From Microtetraspora glauca (GTDB lineage: Bacteria > Actinomycetota > Actinomycetes > Streptosporangiales > Streptosporangiaceae): 64,000 nt of DNA. Location of the stretch: assembly GCA_001570385.1 (NCBI GenBank), contig BBYL01000008.1, positions 248,001 to 312,000 on the forward strand, written 5' to 3'. The notes under the pieces are model-generated. The model made no database searches and had not been told where the DNA came from. It worked only from the letters and a program-made list of their open reading frames with translations. Positions 34,319 to 43,318 of the stretch are shown in pieces. Within the stretch, counting starts at the first letter, position 1, and each line of letters begins with the position of its first letter. Both the position numbers and the translations under genes were made by a program.

Positions 34319-35491
34319 TCAGCTATGTGGGAGTGCGTCAGGCGTTGTTGGCAGGATCGGGGGTGTCCAGTCCCACAGGGGACCGAGCGTGCGGGGCGCG
34401 AGGCGCGCCCACAGCGTTGAGGGAGTGAGCCGGAGGGCGAGAACGGTCAGGGCATGGGCGATCGGCCCGGCGTTGATCACTTGAAGACCGGCCTGGCGCG
34501 CGTTGCGGGCGATGGCCTGGGTTCGGGGGCGACGCTGGGCATCGTAGGCGTCCAGCGCCGCGGGTACGGGTGCGTTGTCGGCGAGGGCGGCGGCCAGGAC
34601 GACGGCGTCTTCGATCGATTGCCCGGCGCCTTGGCCGCGATCAGGGCTCATGGCGTGGGCGGCGTCGCCGAGCAGGGCGATCCGGCCGCTGGTGTAGGCA
34701 GGTAGATCGGGTAGGTCGTGGATGTCGAGGTGGCGGACCTGTTCGGGCGGCGTGGCCTCCAGGAGGGTGGGGATCGGGTCGTGCCAGCCGGAGACTCGCC
34801 GCCGCACTTCCTCCAATTCGTCGTCGAAGCGGACGCCGGGCTGGTCGGCGGTAGTGCCCAGCGCCCAGTAGACCTGGCGCGGTGCGACGGGGTGGATGAG
34901 GAAGTAGCGGCCACGGCCCAGAGTCATGCTGCCGCCCACTGGGATGGAAGTGTCGGCCAGACCGAGCCAGGCGGTGTAGCCGAGGAAGCGCGGGGCGGGG
35001 GCCTGCGGCCACAGCAGGCGGCGGGTGAGGCTGTGGATGCCGTCGGCGCCGACGACCAGGTCGGCGTCCTGCCGGCCGGCGGTGTGGGTGACGGTCACCT
35101 TCTCGGAGCCCTGGGCCAGGCCGGTGACCTCGACGCCGGTATGCACCACGTCCTCGGGCAGCGCCTGTCGGAGCAGCCTATGCAGGGCGGCGCGTCGGAA
35201 GGCGCGCAGCGGCGGGTTCTGGCCGGTGGGGGCGCGCATCAGGTGGCGACCTGAGGGCAGGCGCATGGCGTGGGTGGCCCAGGTCGGCATGCTCGCCGCT
35301 TGGGCCTGTTCGGCCAGGCCGAGTTCGGCCAGGGCGCGCATCGCGTTGGGCGATTGCGACAGGCCCGCGCCCACCTCGCCGAAGGCGTGCACGCGCTCCA
35401 GCACATCCACCTGCCAGCCAATGCGGCGCAGGGCGACGGCGGCGGCCAGACCGCCGATGCCGCCCCCGATCACGATCGCGTGGCCGGTCAT
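34319..35491 (-). CDS. FAD-dependent aromatic-type monooxygenase
   Basis: 390 residues from ATG 35491, overlapping the regulator stop (ATGA). Contains GGGIGGLAAA (FAD dinucleotide fold), the DG motif VVGADGIHS and the GD motif GDAAHAMSPDRGQGAGQSIEDA, as in salicylate/3-hydroxybenzoate hydroxylase-like flavoproteins. Substrate unknown. It could detoxify an aromatic compound sensed by the coupled regulator. Confidence 0.9.
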   Translation of the reverse strand: MTGHAIVIGGGIGGLAAAVALRRIGWQVDVLERVHAFGEVGAGLSQSPNAMRALAELGLAEQAQAASMPTWATHAMRLPSGRHLMRAPTGQNPPLRAFRRAALHRLLRQALPEDVVHTGVEVTGLAQGSEKVTVTHTAGRQDADLVVGADGIHSLTRRLLWPQAPAPRFLGYTAWLGLADTSIPVGGSMTLGRGRYFLIHPVAPRQVYWALGTTADQPGVRFDDELEEVRRRVSGWHDPIPTLLEATPPEQVRHLDIHDLPDLPAYTSGRIALLGDAAHAMSPDRGQGAGQSIEDAVVLAAALADNAPVPAALDAYDAQRRPRTQAIARNARQAGLQVINAGPIAHALTVLALRLTPSTLWARLAPRTLGPLWDWTPPILPTTPDALPHS

Positions 35492-35943
35492 GGATCCTCC
35501 TTGTCCAGCGGTGGAGCCTGTTCGAACACCTTGGCCATCCACGCGAAGGTGGCGTGCGCTTGACGGACGCGTGCGGCCCGTTCGTCGTCGGGGCCGAGCA
35601 GATCGAGGCCATGGCGGGTGATGTCGAGGAAAGAGGCGATCCCCGCCACCTGCTGCCGCACCACCGCCTGCCAGGCGTCGTCGGCCATCCGGTAGTACAT
35701 GGTGCGATCGCCCGGCCGGGTCCTCCATGTGAGGAAGCCCATGCCGGTCAGCAACCGCAGGTTCATGGTCAAAGACGCGCGGCTGGCGCCGATGGCGGCG
35801 CTGATCTGGCCGGCCGACTGCTCTGGCGGATCGCAGACCATCAGCCAGCCCAGGATCCGCCCAGCGATCGGCGGCACGCCATCGCGTGCCAGGTGCATGG
35901 CGACCTGCTCGGCCCATTCCAGCAGTTGTCCGTCATCGGCCAT
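35488..35943 (-). CDS. MarR/GbsR-type regulator
   Basis: 151 residues from ATG 35943 with AGGAGGGG upstream. Winged helix in QSAGQISAAIGASRASLTMNLRLLTGMGFLTW and a helical dimerisation tail, as in GbsR-like proteins. First gene of the two-gene operon with the monooxygenase, probably its repressor. Confidence 0.85.
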   Translation of the reverse strand: MADDGQLLEWAEQVAMHLARDGVPPIAGRILGWLMVCDPPEQSAGQISAAIGASRASLTMNLRLLTGMGFLTWRTRPGDRTMYYRMADDAWQAVVRQQVAGIASFLDITRHGLDLLGPDDERAARVRQAHATFAWMAKVFEQAPPLDKEDP

Positions 35944-36039
35944 ACGAATCCCCTCCTTTCGCGAGTTTCAGTATGAGCTAAAATCCGCGTATCCAACAAG
36001 AGGGTGAGCCGGGAGGTCTGGTCGGCCCGCGACGCGCGT

Positions 36040-36536
36040 CGCGGAGAAGGAGGGCTTCGGCGCCCTGCTTCTGGGCCTGTTCGCCATCGGCCTGCGACGA
36101 GCCCTGCACGCTGGCCGCGGCGCCACCTTGGGGACCCGTCCTCATCGCCACCGCAGCCATCGGCCTGGCCGCGGCTGGGCTGGTACCCACCGATCCCGCC
36201 CTCGATTACCCGCCCGGACAGCCAGAAGGACTCACCGCCCGCTGGAGGCGTTCACCAGGCGGCCGAGCTCGCCCTGTTCGCGGGCCTCAGCGGCGCCGCC
36301 TTCGTCCTGGCCCGACGATTGGTCGCGGCCAGCCGCGCCTCAGGTTCTCTCGTCATCACCTTCGCCCTCGCCGCCGCGAGGCCGGTCAGCTCGCCCTCAT
36401 CGCGATGACGAGCGGCGTACTGGTGCCGTCCACCTATTGGAGAGCGCGCGAGGTGATCAACGCCATCGAGGCACGCCGCGTGCCGGAAGCCGCCGAGCTA
36501 CGCGAGGCGTACCGAGGACTGGCCCGGCCGAGCTGA
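36040..36536 (+). pseudogene. Degraded DUF998-like membrane protein
   Basis: Fragments in different frames read FGALLLGLFAIGL, then VPTDPALDYPPGQPEGLTA, then HQAAELALFAGLSGAAFVLARR, and finally STYWRAREVINAIEARR. Together they resemble one DUF998 membrane protein broken by several frameshifts. Confidence 0.6.
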
Positions 36537-36586
36537 GGACGCCTCCGTAGTGACCTGATCTGCTGGCGCCGCCTCAGCTCATCGCG

Positions 36587-36804
36587 TCAGAGCTCGGCCG
36601 CGCGCTCGAACAGACTCAACTCGTGAGGGTCCTCGTGCCCCCTCTCCGTGAACCGCGCGTGCACGACACGGCCCCGGGCGAGGGCGAGGTCCGCCTCCAC
36701 CGCATCCAGCTCCCGCTCGGCCGCGGTCACAGCCTCGGTGTCGCCCCGAAGACTGCTCGTTCGTACAGCAGCCTGGCCTGTTCGATTCGGCCGTCCGCAC
36801 TCAT
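36587..36804 (-). pseudogene. Frameshifted small hypothetical protein
   Basis: ATG 36804 reads MSADGRIEQARLLYERAVFG and then hits a stop; adding one G in the GGGG run near 36745 restores TEAVTAAERELDAVEADLAL and an ending DPHELSLFERAAEL. A helical protein of about 72 residues inactivated by one deletion. Confidence 0.65.
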
Positions 36805-37046
36805 CTCGCCCCGTCCACCGGATTCGCCCGCCTCGTCGAACCCTAGGAGATCAAAACGGGTCATGCGGAATTATCCGCCTTCTGATCCGGATGGTGCGGC
36901 AGAGCCCTCGCACAACCGGCCGTGACCGCAACCCGGCATGGTTCGGTCGCCCTGTCGTCACCTTCGGCTCTATCCGCTGTCGGGTTAGGTGCGCGGACGC
37001 GAGGCGAGGCACGCTCCTGCTCACAAGCTGAGGTGCGGGGCTGTAT

Positions 37047-37066
37047 CGAGTGACGAACCGGGTGAC
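37047..37066 (+). promoter_or_regulatory. Fossil right arm-type sites before att copy 5
   Basis: CGAGTGACGAAC at 37047 and CGGGTGACAGC at 37059 are decayed forms of the TGAGTGAC pair of element 2, again about 100 bp before the core. Confidence 0.5.
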
Positions 37067-37165
37067 AGCGGCCGCGAACAACCCCGGACGACGGTGGATC
37101 ACTGTGGACCGTATCCGCATGTCAGAGCCCAAATGGCCGGAGGTCAAGCCTTGATCTTGATTGCC

Positions 37166-37206
37166 TCGGGACGAACAGGCCGCAGGTTCAGATCCCACCA
37201 CCCGAC
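37166..37206 (+). repeat. att copy 5 (decayed)
   Basis: 41 bp matching the tRNA-Pro core with about six substitutions and one lost C in the acceptor strand. Upstream and downstream flanks resemble those of copy 3. Oldest att in the array. Confidence 0.85.
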
Positions 37207-37221
37207 TCGGAAATCGCAAGT

Positions 37222-37259
37222 CAAGGGCCTGATCGCTGGAGACAGCGGTCAGGCCCTTG
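37222..37259 (+). terminator. Hairpin after att copy 5
   Basis: The 17-bp stem and GAGA loop are preserved even though the att core has decayed. Confidence 0.6.
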
Positions 37260-37263
37260 ATCG

Positions 37264-37283
37264 TTTGACCGTCTTTGACCGTC
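37264..37283 (+). promoter_or_regulatory. Candidate left arm-type sites after att copy 5
   Basis: TTTGACCGTC at 37264 and 37274, 58 bp after the core, as after copy 3. The rest of 37284-37539 has no gene. Confidence 0.45.
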
Positions 37284-37539
37284 GGTCTGAACGCCTCCGG
37301 GGGTCACCGGCGGGTTCAAACGAGTTCTCCTGAGCACCTTGATCGTCGCGCCCGACGCCCGGGCGGCCACCATGGCCCGGGTCCAGGTCAGTGTCGTGAT
37401 GTCACCGGCGTTCCTGGTCACGGTTTGTCGGGGTGGGGCCGCCCGGAGCCAGGCAGGGCACGTCGCCGACATGAGGCACGGGCGGGGCGGGCACGGGGGC
37501 GTGCGGCTCGGCAGCAGGTCTCGGTGTGAAGGACACCGA

Positions 37540-38691
37540 TCACGGTCTGCGCTCCGCGTTGGCCAGCGCGGCGGTTCCGGCCAGAGCCAAGGTCGCCTCG
37601 GGGGTGATGGGGTGGAACGAGCCTCCGCGTACGTCCCGATATGCCCGCTCCAACGGGGAGGTCCGGAAGAAGGCCGAGCCTCCCACGACATCGAGGGCGA
37701 GGTCGACGATGGCCTTCGCCTCGCACACGGCGTGCCGCTTGGCCACCATCAGCGTGATCAACGTCGGCTCGTCCGCCGGAGGGTCGTCGCCGACTTCCTC
37801 GACAGCGGCGAGCAGCGCCCACCAGGCCACCCGCAGGCGGGCGGCCATCTCCCCCAGTTGACGTACCGTCGCCGGAGCAGGGTCTCCGGGACGCGCGCCG
37901 AGGACGCGGAGCGCCTCGTCGTACGCCCCCCGAGCGATGCCCAGATAGACCGCGCTCACGACGGGCGCGAAGTGAATGGCGGCGACCAGCAGCGGCCCCG
38001 CGAGCTTCCCGTACGGCCGGCGACCGAGGATCTTGTCGGCCGGGACGAACACGTCGTCGAACACCAGATCATGGCTGGCAGTGCCACGCATCCCGAGGGT
38101 GTCCCAGGTCTCGACCATCGACACGCCGGGGCTGGACAGCGGTACCCCGGCGTGCAGGACCTCGGCGTCAGGTCCGGGTTCCCCGAGCACGGCCGAGGTG
38201 GAGATGACGGTGGCGACCGGCGCCTGCGAGCAGAACGTCTTCCGTCCGGTGAACCGGAACCCGCCGTCGACCTCGACGGCCGTCGTCATGGGGCACACCC
38301 AGTCCGATCCGCCGCTGGTAGCCATGATCATCCCGTCCGTGGCGACTCGGCGCAGCGCGCCCTCGGCGTCCGGCGCGCCTCGACGGTGTCGCCAGCACTG
38401 GACCAGGGTCATATAGAGGTGCATGGCCGCGGCCAGCGCGGCCGATCCCGCATGGCGAGCGAGCTCGCCCTCAGCCAGCACGACTTGACGCAGTTCGGCG
38501 CCCAGGCCGCCGAACTCCGTGGGTACGGCCAGCCGTAGGTAACCGTGATCCCGCATCGCCTGGTATGCCTCGGCGACGAAGGTAGCGTCCAGGTCGTGTT
38601 CCGCCTCGCTCGGCGCGCACCTCAGGCCGACCTTGGCGGCCAGCGCGACGATGTCGGCGTCGTGCTCGGTCGGGTTCTTTGTAAGAGTCAT
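37540..38691 (-). CDS. Acyl-CoA-dehydrogenase-fold flavoprotein
   Basis: 383 residues from ATG 38691. Shows the three-part ACAD architecture: helical N-terminus (LAVPTEFGGLGAE), beta middle (MIMATSGGSDWVCP, KTFCSQAPVA, GMRGTASHDLVFDDVFVP) and helical C-terminus (VDLALDVVGGSAFFRTSPLERAYRDVRGG). It may be a true dehydrogenase or a group D flavin monooxygenase, which share this fold. Divergent from an HxlR gene. Confidence 0.88.
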   Translation of the reverse strand: MTLTKNPTEHDADIVALAAKVGLRCAPSEAEHDLDATFVAEAYQAMRDHGYLRLAVPTEFGGLGAELRQVVLAEGELARHAGSAALAAAMHLYMTLVQCWRHRRGAPDAEGALRRVATDGMIMATSGGSDWVCPMTTAVEVDGGFRFTGRKTFCSQAPVATVISTSAVLGEPGPDAEVLHAGVPLSSPGVSMVETWDTLGMRGTASHDLVFDDVFVPADKILGRRPYGKLAGPLLVAAIHFAPVVSAVYLGIARGAYDEALRVLGARPGDPAPATVRQLGEMAARLRVAWWALLAAVEEVGDDPPADEPTLITLMVAKRHAVCEAKAIVDLALDVVGGSAFFRTSPLERAYRDVRGGSFHPITPEATLALAGTAALANAERRP

Positions 38692-38778
38692 GGCCCGACG
38701 GTAAGAACGCCGGCCGCCCGCCTCTAGTACGAAATATGTACCACCTGGTGATTTCGTCTCGGGGTTACCCTGATCGGC

Positions 38779-39459
38779 GTGGGATCCTCGTACGGACAAT
38801 TCTGCCCTGTCGCGAAGGCGATGGAGCTGCTCGACGAGCGCTGGACGCTGCTCATCATCCGGGAGTTGGTCACCGGAAGCCGGTACTTCAACGAGCTGCG
38901 CCGCGGGGTGCCGAGGATGTCACCCTCCCTGCTGTCCCGGCGACTGAACCGGCTGGAACGCGCCGGCATTCTGGAGCGCCGTCCCGACGGCAACCGGGTG
39001 CGGTACCTGCTCACCCCGGCCGGGCATGAGCTGCAGCCGGTGGTCGAAGCACTGGGCGCCTGGGGCATCCGCTGGATCCCTGAGCTGGGCGACGAGGACC
39101 TCGACCCGCAATTGCTGCTGTGGGACATGCACCGCAACGTCGACTACGACGTCATCCCTGAACAGCGCACGGTGGTGCAGTTCAGCTTCACCGATGTGGC
39201 AGCGCAAACCCGCGACTGGTGGCTGGTCATCACCCGCGGCGAGGCCGACGTATGCGACGACGATCCCGGCTATCCGCTGACCGTGAAGGTGATCGTGGGA
39301 CTGCGGCGGATGACCGAGATCTGGCGTGGCGATCTCACCTGGTCCGACGCCCTCCGCTCCGGGACTGTCGAGGTACACGGCCCACAGGCGCTACGTCGCG
39401 CCCTGCCCCAGTGGTTCAGGCTGTCCACATTCGCCCAGGTCCCCCGGCCGCACCGCTGA
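38779..39459 (+). CDS. HxlR regulator with C-terminal SCP2-like domain
   Basis: 226 residues. HxlR winged helix: CPVAKAMELLDERWTLLIIRELVTGSRYFNELRRGVPRMSPSLLSRRLNRLERAGIL. The extra 110 residues resemble a small ligand-binding (SCP2-type) domain found in some HxlR proteins. Probably controls the divergent acyl-CoA-dehydrogenase-like gene. Confidence 0.9.
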   Translation: MGSSYGQFCPVAKAMELLDERWTLLIIRELVTGSRYFNELRRGVPRMSPSLLSRRLNRLERAGILERRPDGNRVRYLLTPAGHELQPVVEALGAWGIRWIPELGDEDLDPQLLLWDMHRNVDYDVIPEQRTVVQFSFTDVAAQTRDWWLVITRGEADVCDDDPGYPLTVKVIVGLRRMTEIWRGDLTWSDALRSGTVEVHGPQALRRALPQWFRLSTFAQVPRPHR

Positions 39460-39539
39460 GCTGATCGACACGGGAAGGAAGCGGCGCTCCAATCACCGAG
39501 GGACGGCTCGGCCGGGCTGCGCCCAGCCCCGAGCGCGCA

Positions 39540-39658
39540 CCGCGCTACACGAAACCCGCGACCTGTCCCACTCCGCGGCCACGATCCGCATCGCCCTGAT
39601 CGACCTCATTGCCCGCCGCCTCGCCGGCGAATCCATCGCGACCGGGCGAGGCACCTGA
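39540..39658 (+). pseudogene. Transposase C-terminal remnant
   Basis: A short stretch encoding HETRDLSHSAATIRIALIDL and LIARRLAGESIATGRGT resembles the end of a Streptomyces-type transposase; no upstream part remains. Assignment from memory of the pattern, hence low confidence. Confidence 0.35.
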
Positions 39659-39726
39659 CCCGAACCAGACGGAATCAGGCACGAGCGATGCCCGGCCGAT
39701 GGCTTCGCGTGCGAGTGCCTCACCTG

Positions 39727-40107
39727 TCAGGCGTCGAAGCGGCGGCGCGATGCCTCGATGTCACCGAGGTATTCCTGGGTCCAGGCGCACATTCCATCGA
39801 CGGTCGCGCGTAGGGCTCGGCCCGGCCTGGTGAGGGTGTACTCGACCCGCGGCGGCACGGTGGGGTGCACGCTCCGCTCGACCAGGCCGTTGCGCTCCAG
39901 CATGCGCAGGTTCTGGGTGAGCATCTTGTGGCTGATGCCCTCGATCTCGTTCCGCAACTCGCTGAAGCGCAGGGTGCCTTCACCGAGGGACTCGATGATC
40001 AGGAACGCCCACTTGTTGGCGACGTCCGAGAAGATCTCCCGCGCCAAAGAGTCCGCGCGTGTCAGGTCCGCTTCGTCGGGCGAACCCTTGAGCTGCTTGG
40101 TCACCAT
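39727..40107 (-). CDS. HxlR-family regulator
   Basis: 126 residues. VANKWAFLIIESLGEGTLRF, then SELRNEIEGISHKMLTQNLRMLERNGLVER is the HxlR winged helix. An N-terminal extension of about 25 residues is charged. Divergent from ridA, which is its likely target. Confidence 0.92.
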   Translation of the reverse strand: MVTKQLKGSPDEADLTRADSLAREIFSDVANKWAFLIIESLGEGTLRFSELRNEIEGISHKMLTQNLRMLERNGLVERSVHPTVPPRVEYTLTRPGRALRATVDGMCAWTQEYLGDIEASRRRFDA

Positions 40108-40249
40108 GAGGTTCCCCAGTCACTGAAAAGTGCGTTCTTCCATGTCAGCGGCCACTCTCCTACGGTTCCTGAGTAACCGCAAGAGAGCACACGCGTCGAG
40201 GTTCGGTGGAAGCGAGCCCACGGGCTCTCATGACAAGGAGGCAGGCAAT

Positions 40250-40657
40250 ATGGCCATCACCCTGGTGAACCCCAGCGGACTGCCGGAAATCGACGCCTAC
40301 CGGCAGGTGTCGATCGCGTCTGGATCGCAGCTGGTCTTCATCGCCGGGCAGGTCGCCTGGGATGCCGATGGGATCACGGTCGGCGAAGGTGACCTCGCCG
40401 CTCAGGTCGAGCAGTGCTACCTGAACATCGGCACCGCCTTGGCCGAGGTCGGTGGTTCCTTCGACGACGTGGCGAAACTGACCGTCTACGTCGTCGACTG
40501 GACCCCCGACAAGCTGCCCCTGTTCCTGGAGGGGGTCGCTCGGGCGGCCGCGAAGTTGGGGGTCACCCCGGTACCGCCGGGCACGCTGCTGGGCGTCGCG
40601 GCGCTGGACGTACCCGACCATCTGGTCGAGGTCGAAGCCACCGCGATCATCGACTGA
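40250..40657 (+). CDS. ridA: RidA-family enamine/imine deaminase
   Basis: 135 residues from ATG 40250 with AAGGAGG eight bases upstream. YjgF/RidA fold with FIAGQVAWD, VAKLTVYVVDWT and PGTLLGVAALDVPDHLVEVEATA. The usual RidA arginine in the ...R..V.V..L motif is not seen (LGVAALDVP), so it may belong to a Rid subgroup other than the housekeeping enzyme. The 336 bp up to the next gene show nothing. Confidence 0.88.
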   Translation: MAITLVNPSGLPEIDAYRQVSIASGSQLVFIAGQVAWDADGITVGEGDLAAQVEQCYLNIGTALAEVGGSFDDVAKLTVYVVDWTPDKLPLFLEGVARAAAKLGVTPVPPGTLLGVAALDVPDHLVEVEATAIID

Positions 40658-40993
40658 ACAGGTGCTCTTCGCCCTGAGCTGCTCTTGAACCTCGGGCCTC
40701 GAACGGTGTCTCGAACGGGTTCGCTCAGCTGGGCATTCGCTGGAATTCGAGGCGGCCTTCGTCTGATCATGCGCTCCGGCCAAGGCGCACGTGACCACGA
40801 CGAAGGCCGGCAGGTGAGCCGCTGCCCGATGCTGTTCCAGGGAGGCGTTCGCGGAAGCGTCACCTCCTGGGCGCGGTCCGGCGCGGGTCTGCCACCCTGT
40901 ACGGCGTGCCGCAACCTGTGGAACCGACTACCCGAGAACTGGCAGTCTCTTAGCCGGAAGATCCGCCGGATTCAGGGGCTTTGGGGGAATTGA

Positions 40994-43291
40994 GTGGACG
41001 GGCTCACGTCAGCGCAAGTGGCCGTGGCGAAACGCAACGACGTACCGCGCAGGTCGAGCAGATCCTTCGGCGCGATCGTCAGAGCCAATGTCCTCACCCT
41101 GTTCAACCTGGTGATCGCCATCCTGTGGCTGCTCATCATGATCTTCGGCGAGTGGAAGGACGGGCTGTTCGGGCTGGTCATCGTGGCCAACTCGCTGATC
41201 GGCATCGTGCAGGAACTACGCGCCAAACGCACCCTCGACCGCCTTGCCGTGGTCAACGAGGCTCCCGTCAGGGTGCGCAGGGACGGCTCGGAGCGGGAGA
41301 TCGCGCCGCGCGACGTCGTGCTCGGCGATCTCATCCTCGTCGGGCCCGGTGACCGGCTGCTCGTCGATGGCGAGGTCGTCGCCTCCGAGGGGCTGGAGGT
41401 CGACGAGTCGCTGCTGAACGGCGAGGCCGATCCCATTCACAAGGAGCCGGGCGACCAGGTGCTGTCGGGCAGCTTCGTCGTCGCCGGCTCGGGCGCGTTC
41501 ATCGCCACCAAGGTCGGCGCGGACGCCTACGCCGCGCGTCTGACCGCCGCCGCGAGCACGTTCGCGCTGGCCCGCTCCGAGCTGCGCGACGGCGTCGCCC
41601 GCTTCATCAAGTACATCACCTGGCTGGTCGTCCCCATCGGCGCGCTGCTGATCTACAGCCAGGTCGGCCACCACGCGGACTTCGGCACCGCCATCACCGG
41701 CGCCGTGGCCGGCATCGTCACCATGATCCCCGAGGGGCTGGTGCTGATGACCAGCATCGCCTTCGCGGTCGGCGTCGTACGCCTGGGCCGTCGCAAGTGT
41801 CTGGTGCAGGAGCTCCCCGCGATCGAGGGCCTGGCCCGGGTGGACGTCCTGTGCCTGGACAAGACCGGTACCCTCACCGCCGGCGGGATGGACCTCGGCG
41901 AGGTGCTGCCGCTGCGCGACGGCGAGCCGGTCGAGGACGCTCTCGCCGCCCTCGCCAACGCCGACCCGCGCCCCAACCCCACGGCTCAGGCCATCCAGGC
42001 CCGCTACCCCTCCGCACCGCCCGGCTGGACGGCCAGGCACCGGGTGCCGTTCTCCTCCGCCCGCAAGTGGAGCGGCGCGGACTTCGACGGCCACGGAGCG
42101 TGGATCCTCGGCGCTCCGGACGTCCTCATCGACCCCGGCAGCCCCGCGCATGCCGAGGCGAGCGCCCTCGCCTCCACCGGTGCCCGCGTGCTCGCGCTCT
42201 GTCGCGCCCCCGGCCTGGACGGGCAGAGCGGGCAGGGCGCGGAGGCCGTCGCGCTTGTCACGCTCACGCAGCGCCTGCGCCCCGACGCCCAGGAAACCCT
42301 GGCGTACTTCGCCAAGCAGGGCGTCACCGTCAAGGTCATCTCTGGCGACAACCCGCAGGCCGTCTCCGCCATCGCCACCACCCTTGGCATACCCGGGGGC
42401 GACAAGGCCGTCGACTCACGCACCCTCCCCGACGACGACCCGGACAAGATCGCCGAGATCCTCGACGCCAACACCGTTTTCGGACGGGTCACCCCCCATC
42501 AGAAGCGGATGTTCGTCGGCGCGCTCCAGTCACGCGGCCACGTGGTGGCGATGACCGGCGACGGCGTCAACGACGTGCTCGCGCTCAAGGACGCCGACCT
42601 CGGCATCGCGATGGGCGCGGGCAGCCCCGCCACCAAGGCGGTCGCTCAGGTGGTCCTCCTGGAGAACCGCTTCGCCACTCTTCCCTACCTGGTGGGCGAA
42701 GGACGCAGGGTGCTGGCCAACATCGAGCGCGTCTCCAACCTGTTCCTCACCAAGACCTTCTACGCCATCACGCTGTCACTGCTCACCGGCGTGATCGGGC
42801 TGGCCTTCCCCTTCGCGCCGCGGCACTCCACCCTGGTCAACGCGCTCACCATCGGTGTCCCCGCCTTCTTCCTCGCGTTGGCGCCCACCCTTCAGCGAGC
42901 CGAACCGGGGTTCGTGCCCCGGGTGCTGCGCTTCGCCGTACCCGCGGGCGTCGCGTGCGCGGCCGCGGTGCTCCTGTCCTTCTGGGCCGGGCACATCCCC
43001 GCCTCCACCCTGGAGCAGGACCGCACCTCCGCCGTCATCACCCTGTTCCTGGTCACCTGGTGGGTGCTCGTGCTGGTTGTACGCCCCGTGACGGCCTGGC
43101 GGATCGGGCTGGTCGCGGCCATGGCCGGGCTCTTCGTGCTCGCGCTCACCCTCCCGTTCGTCCAGGACTTCTTCGCCTTCGATCCCGGCGACCTCTATGA
43201 CAACCTGATCGCCGTGGGCATCGCCGCCGTCGGGGCCGCGGTCATCAGCCTCGCCGTCAAACTCACCCCGCCCTTGGGACCACGCCGATGA
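40994..43291 (+). CDS. ctpE: P-type cation ATPase (CtpE-like)
   Basis: 765 residues from GTG 40994. Membrane helices near 33-75, actuator domain with LNGEADP (in place of TGES), conserved MIPEGL in helix 4, phosphorylation site D289-KTGT, hinge MTGDGVNDVLALKDAD and six hydrophobic segments at the C-terminus. Lacks N-terminal metal-binding domains. In mycobacteria CtpE with this signature imports or handles calcium; the same ion is inferred here. Confidence 0.9.
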   Translation: MDGLTSAQVAVAKRNDVPRRSSRSFGAIVRANVLTLFNLVIAILWLLIMIFGEWKDGLFGLVIVANSLIGIVQELRAKRTLDRLAVVNEAPVRVRRDGSEREIAPRDVVLGDLILVGPGDRLLVDGEVVASEGLEVDESLLNGEADPIHKEPGDQVLSGSFVVAGSGAFIATKVGADAYAARLTAAASTFALARSELRDGVARFIKYITWLVVPIGALLIYSQVGHHADFGTAITGAVAGIVTMIPEGLVLMTSIAFAVGVVRLGRRKCLVQELPAIEGLARVDVLCLDKTGTLTAGGMDLGEVLPLRDGEPVEDALAALANADPRPNPTAQAIQARYPSAPPGWTARHRVPFSSARKWSGADFDGHGAWILGAPDVLIDPGSPAHAEASALASTGARVLALCRAPGLDGQSGQGAEAVALVTLTQRLRPDAQETLAYFAKQGVTVKVISGDNPQAVSAIATTLGIPGGDKAVDSRTLPDDDPDKIAEILDANTVFGRVTPHQKRMFVGALQSRGHVVAMTGDGVNDVLALKDADLGIAMGAGSPATKAVAQVVLLENRFATLPYLVGEGRRVLANIERVSNLFLTKTFYAITLSLLTGVIGLAFPFAPRHSTLVNALTIGVPAFFLALAPTLQRAEPGFVPRVLRFAVPAGVACAAAVLLSFWAGHIPASTLEQDRTSAVITLFLVTWWVLVLVVRPVTAWRIGLVAAMAGLFVLALTLPFVQDFFAFDPGDLYDNLIAVGIAAVGAAVISLAVKLTPPLGPRR

Positions 43292-43318
43292 TCAGTAGGC
43301 GGTGACCGGTTCCTCAGC

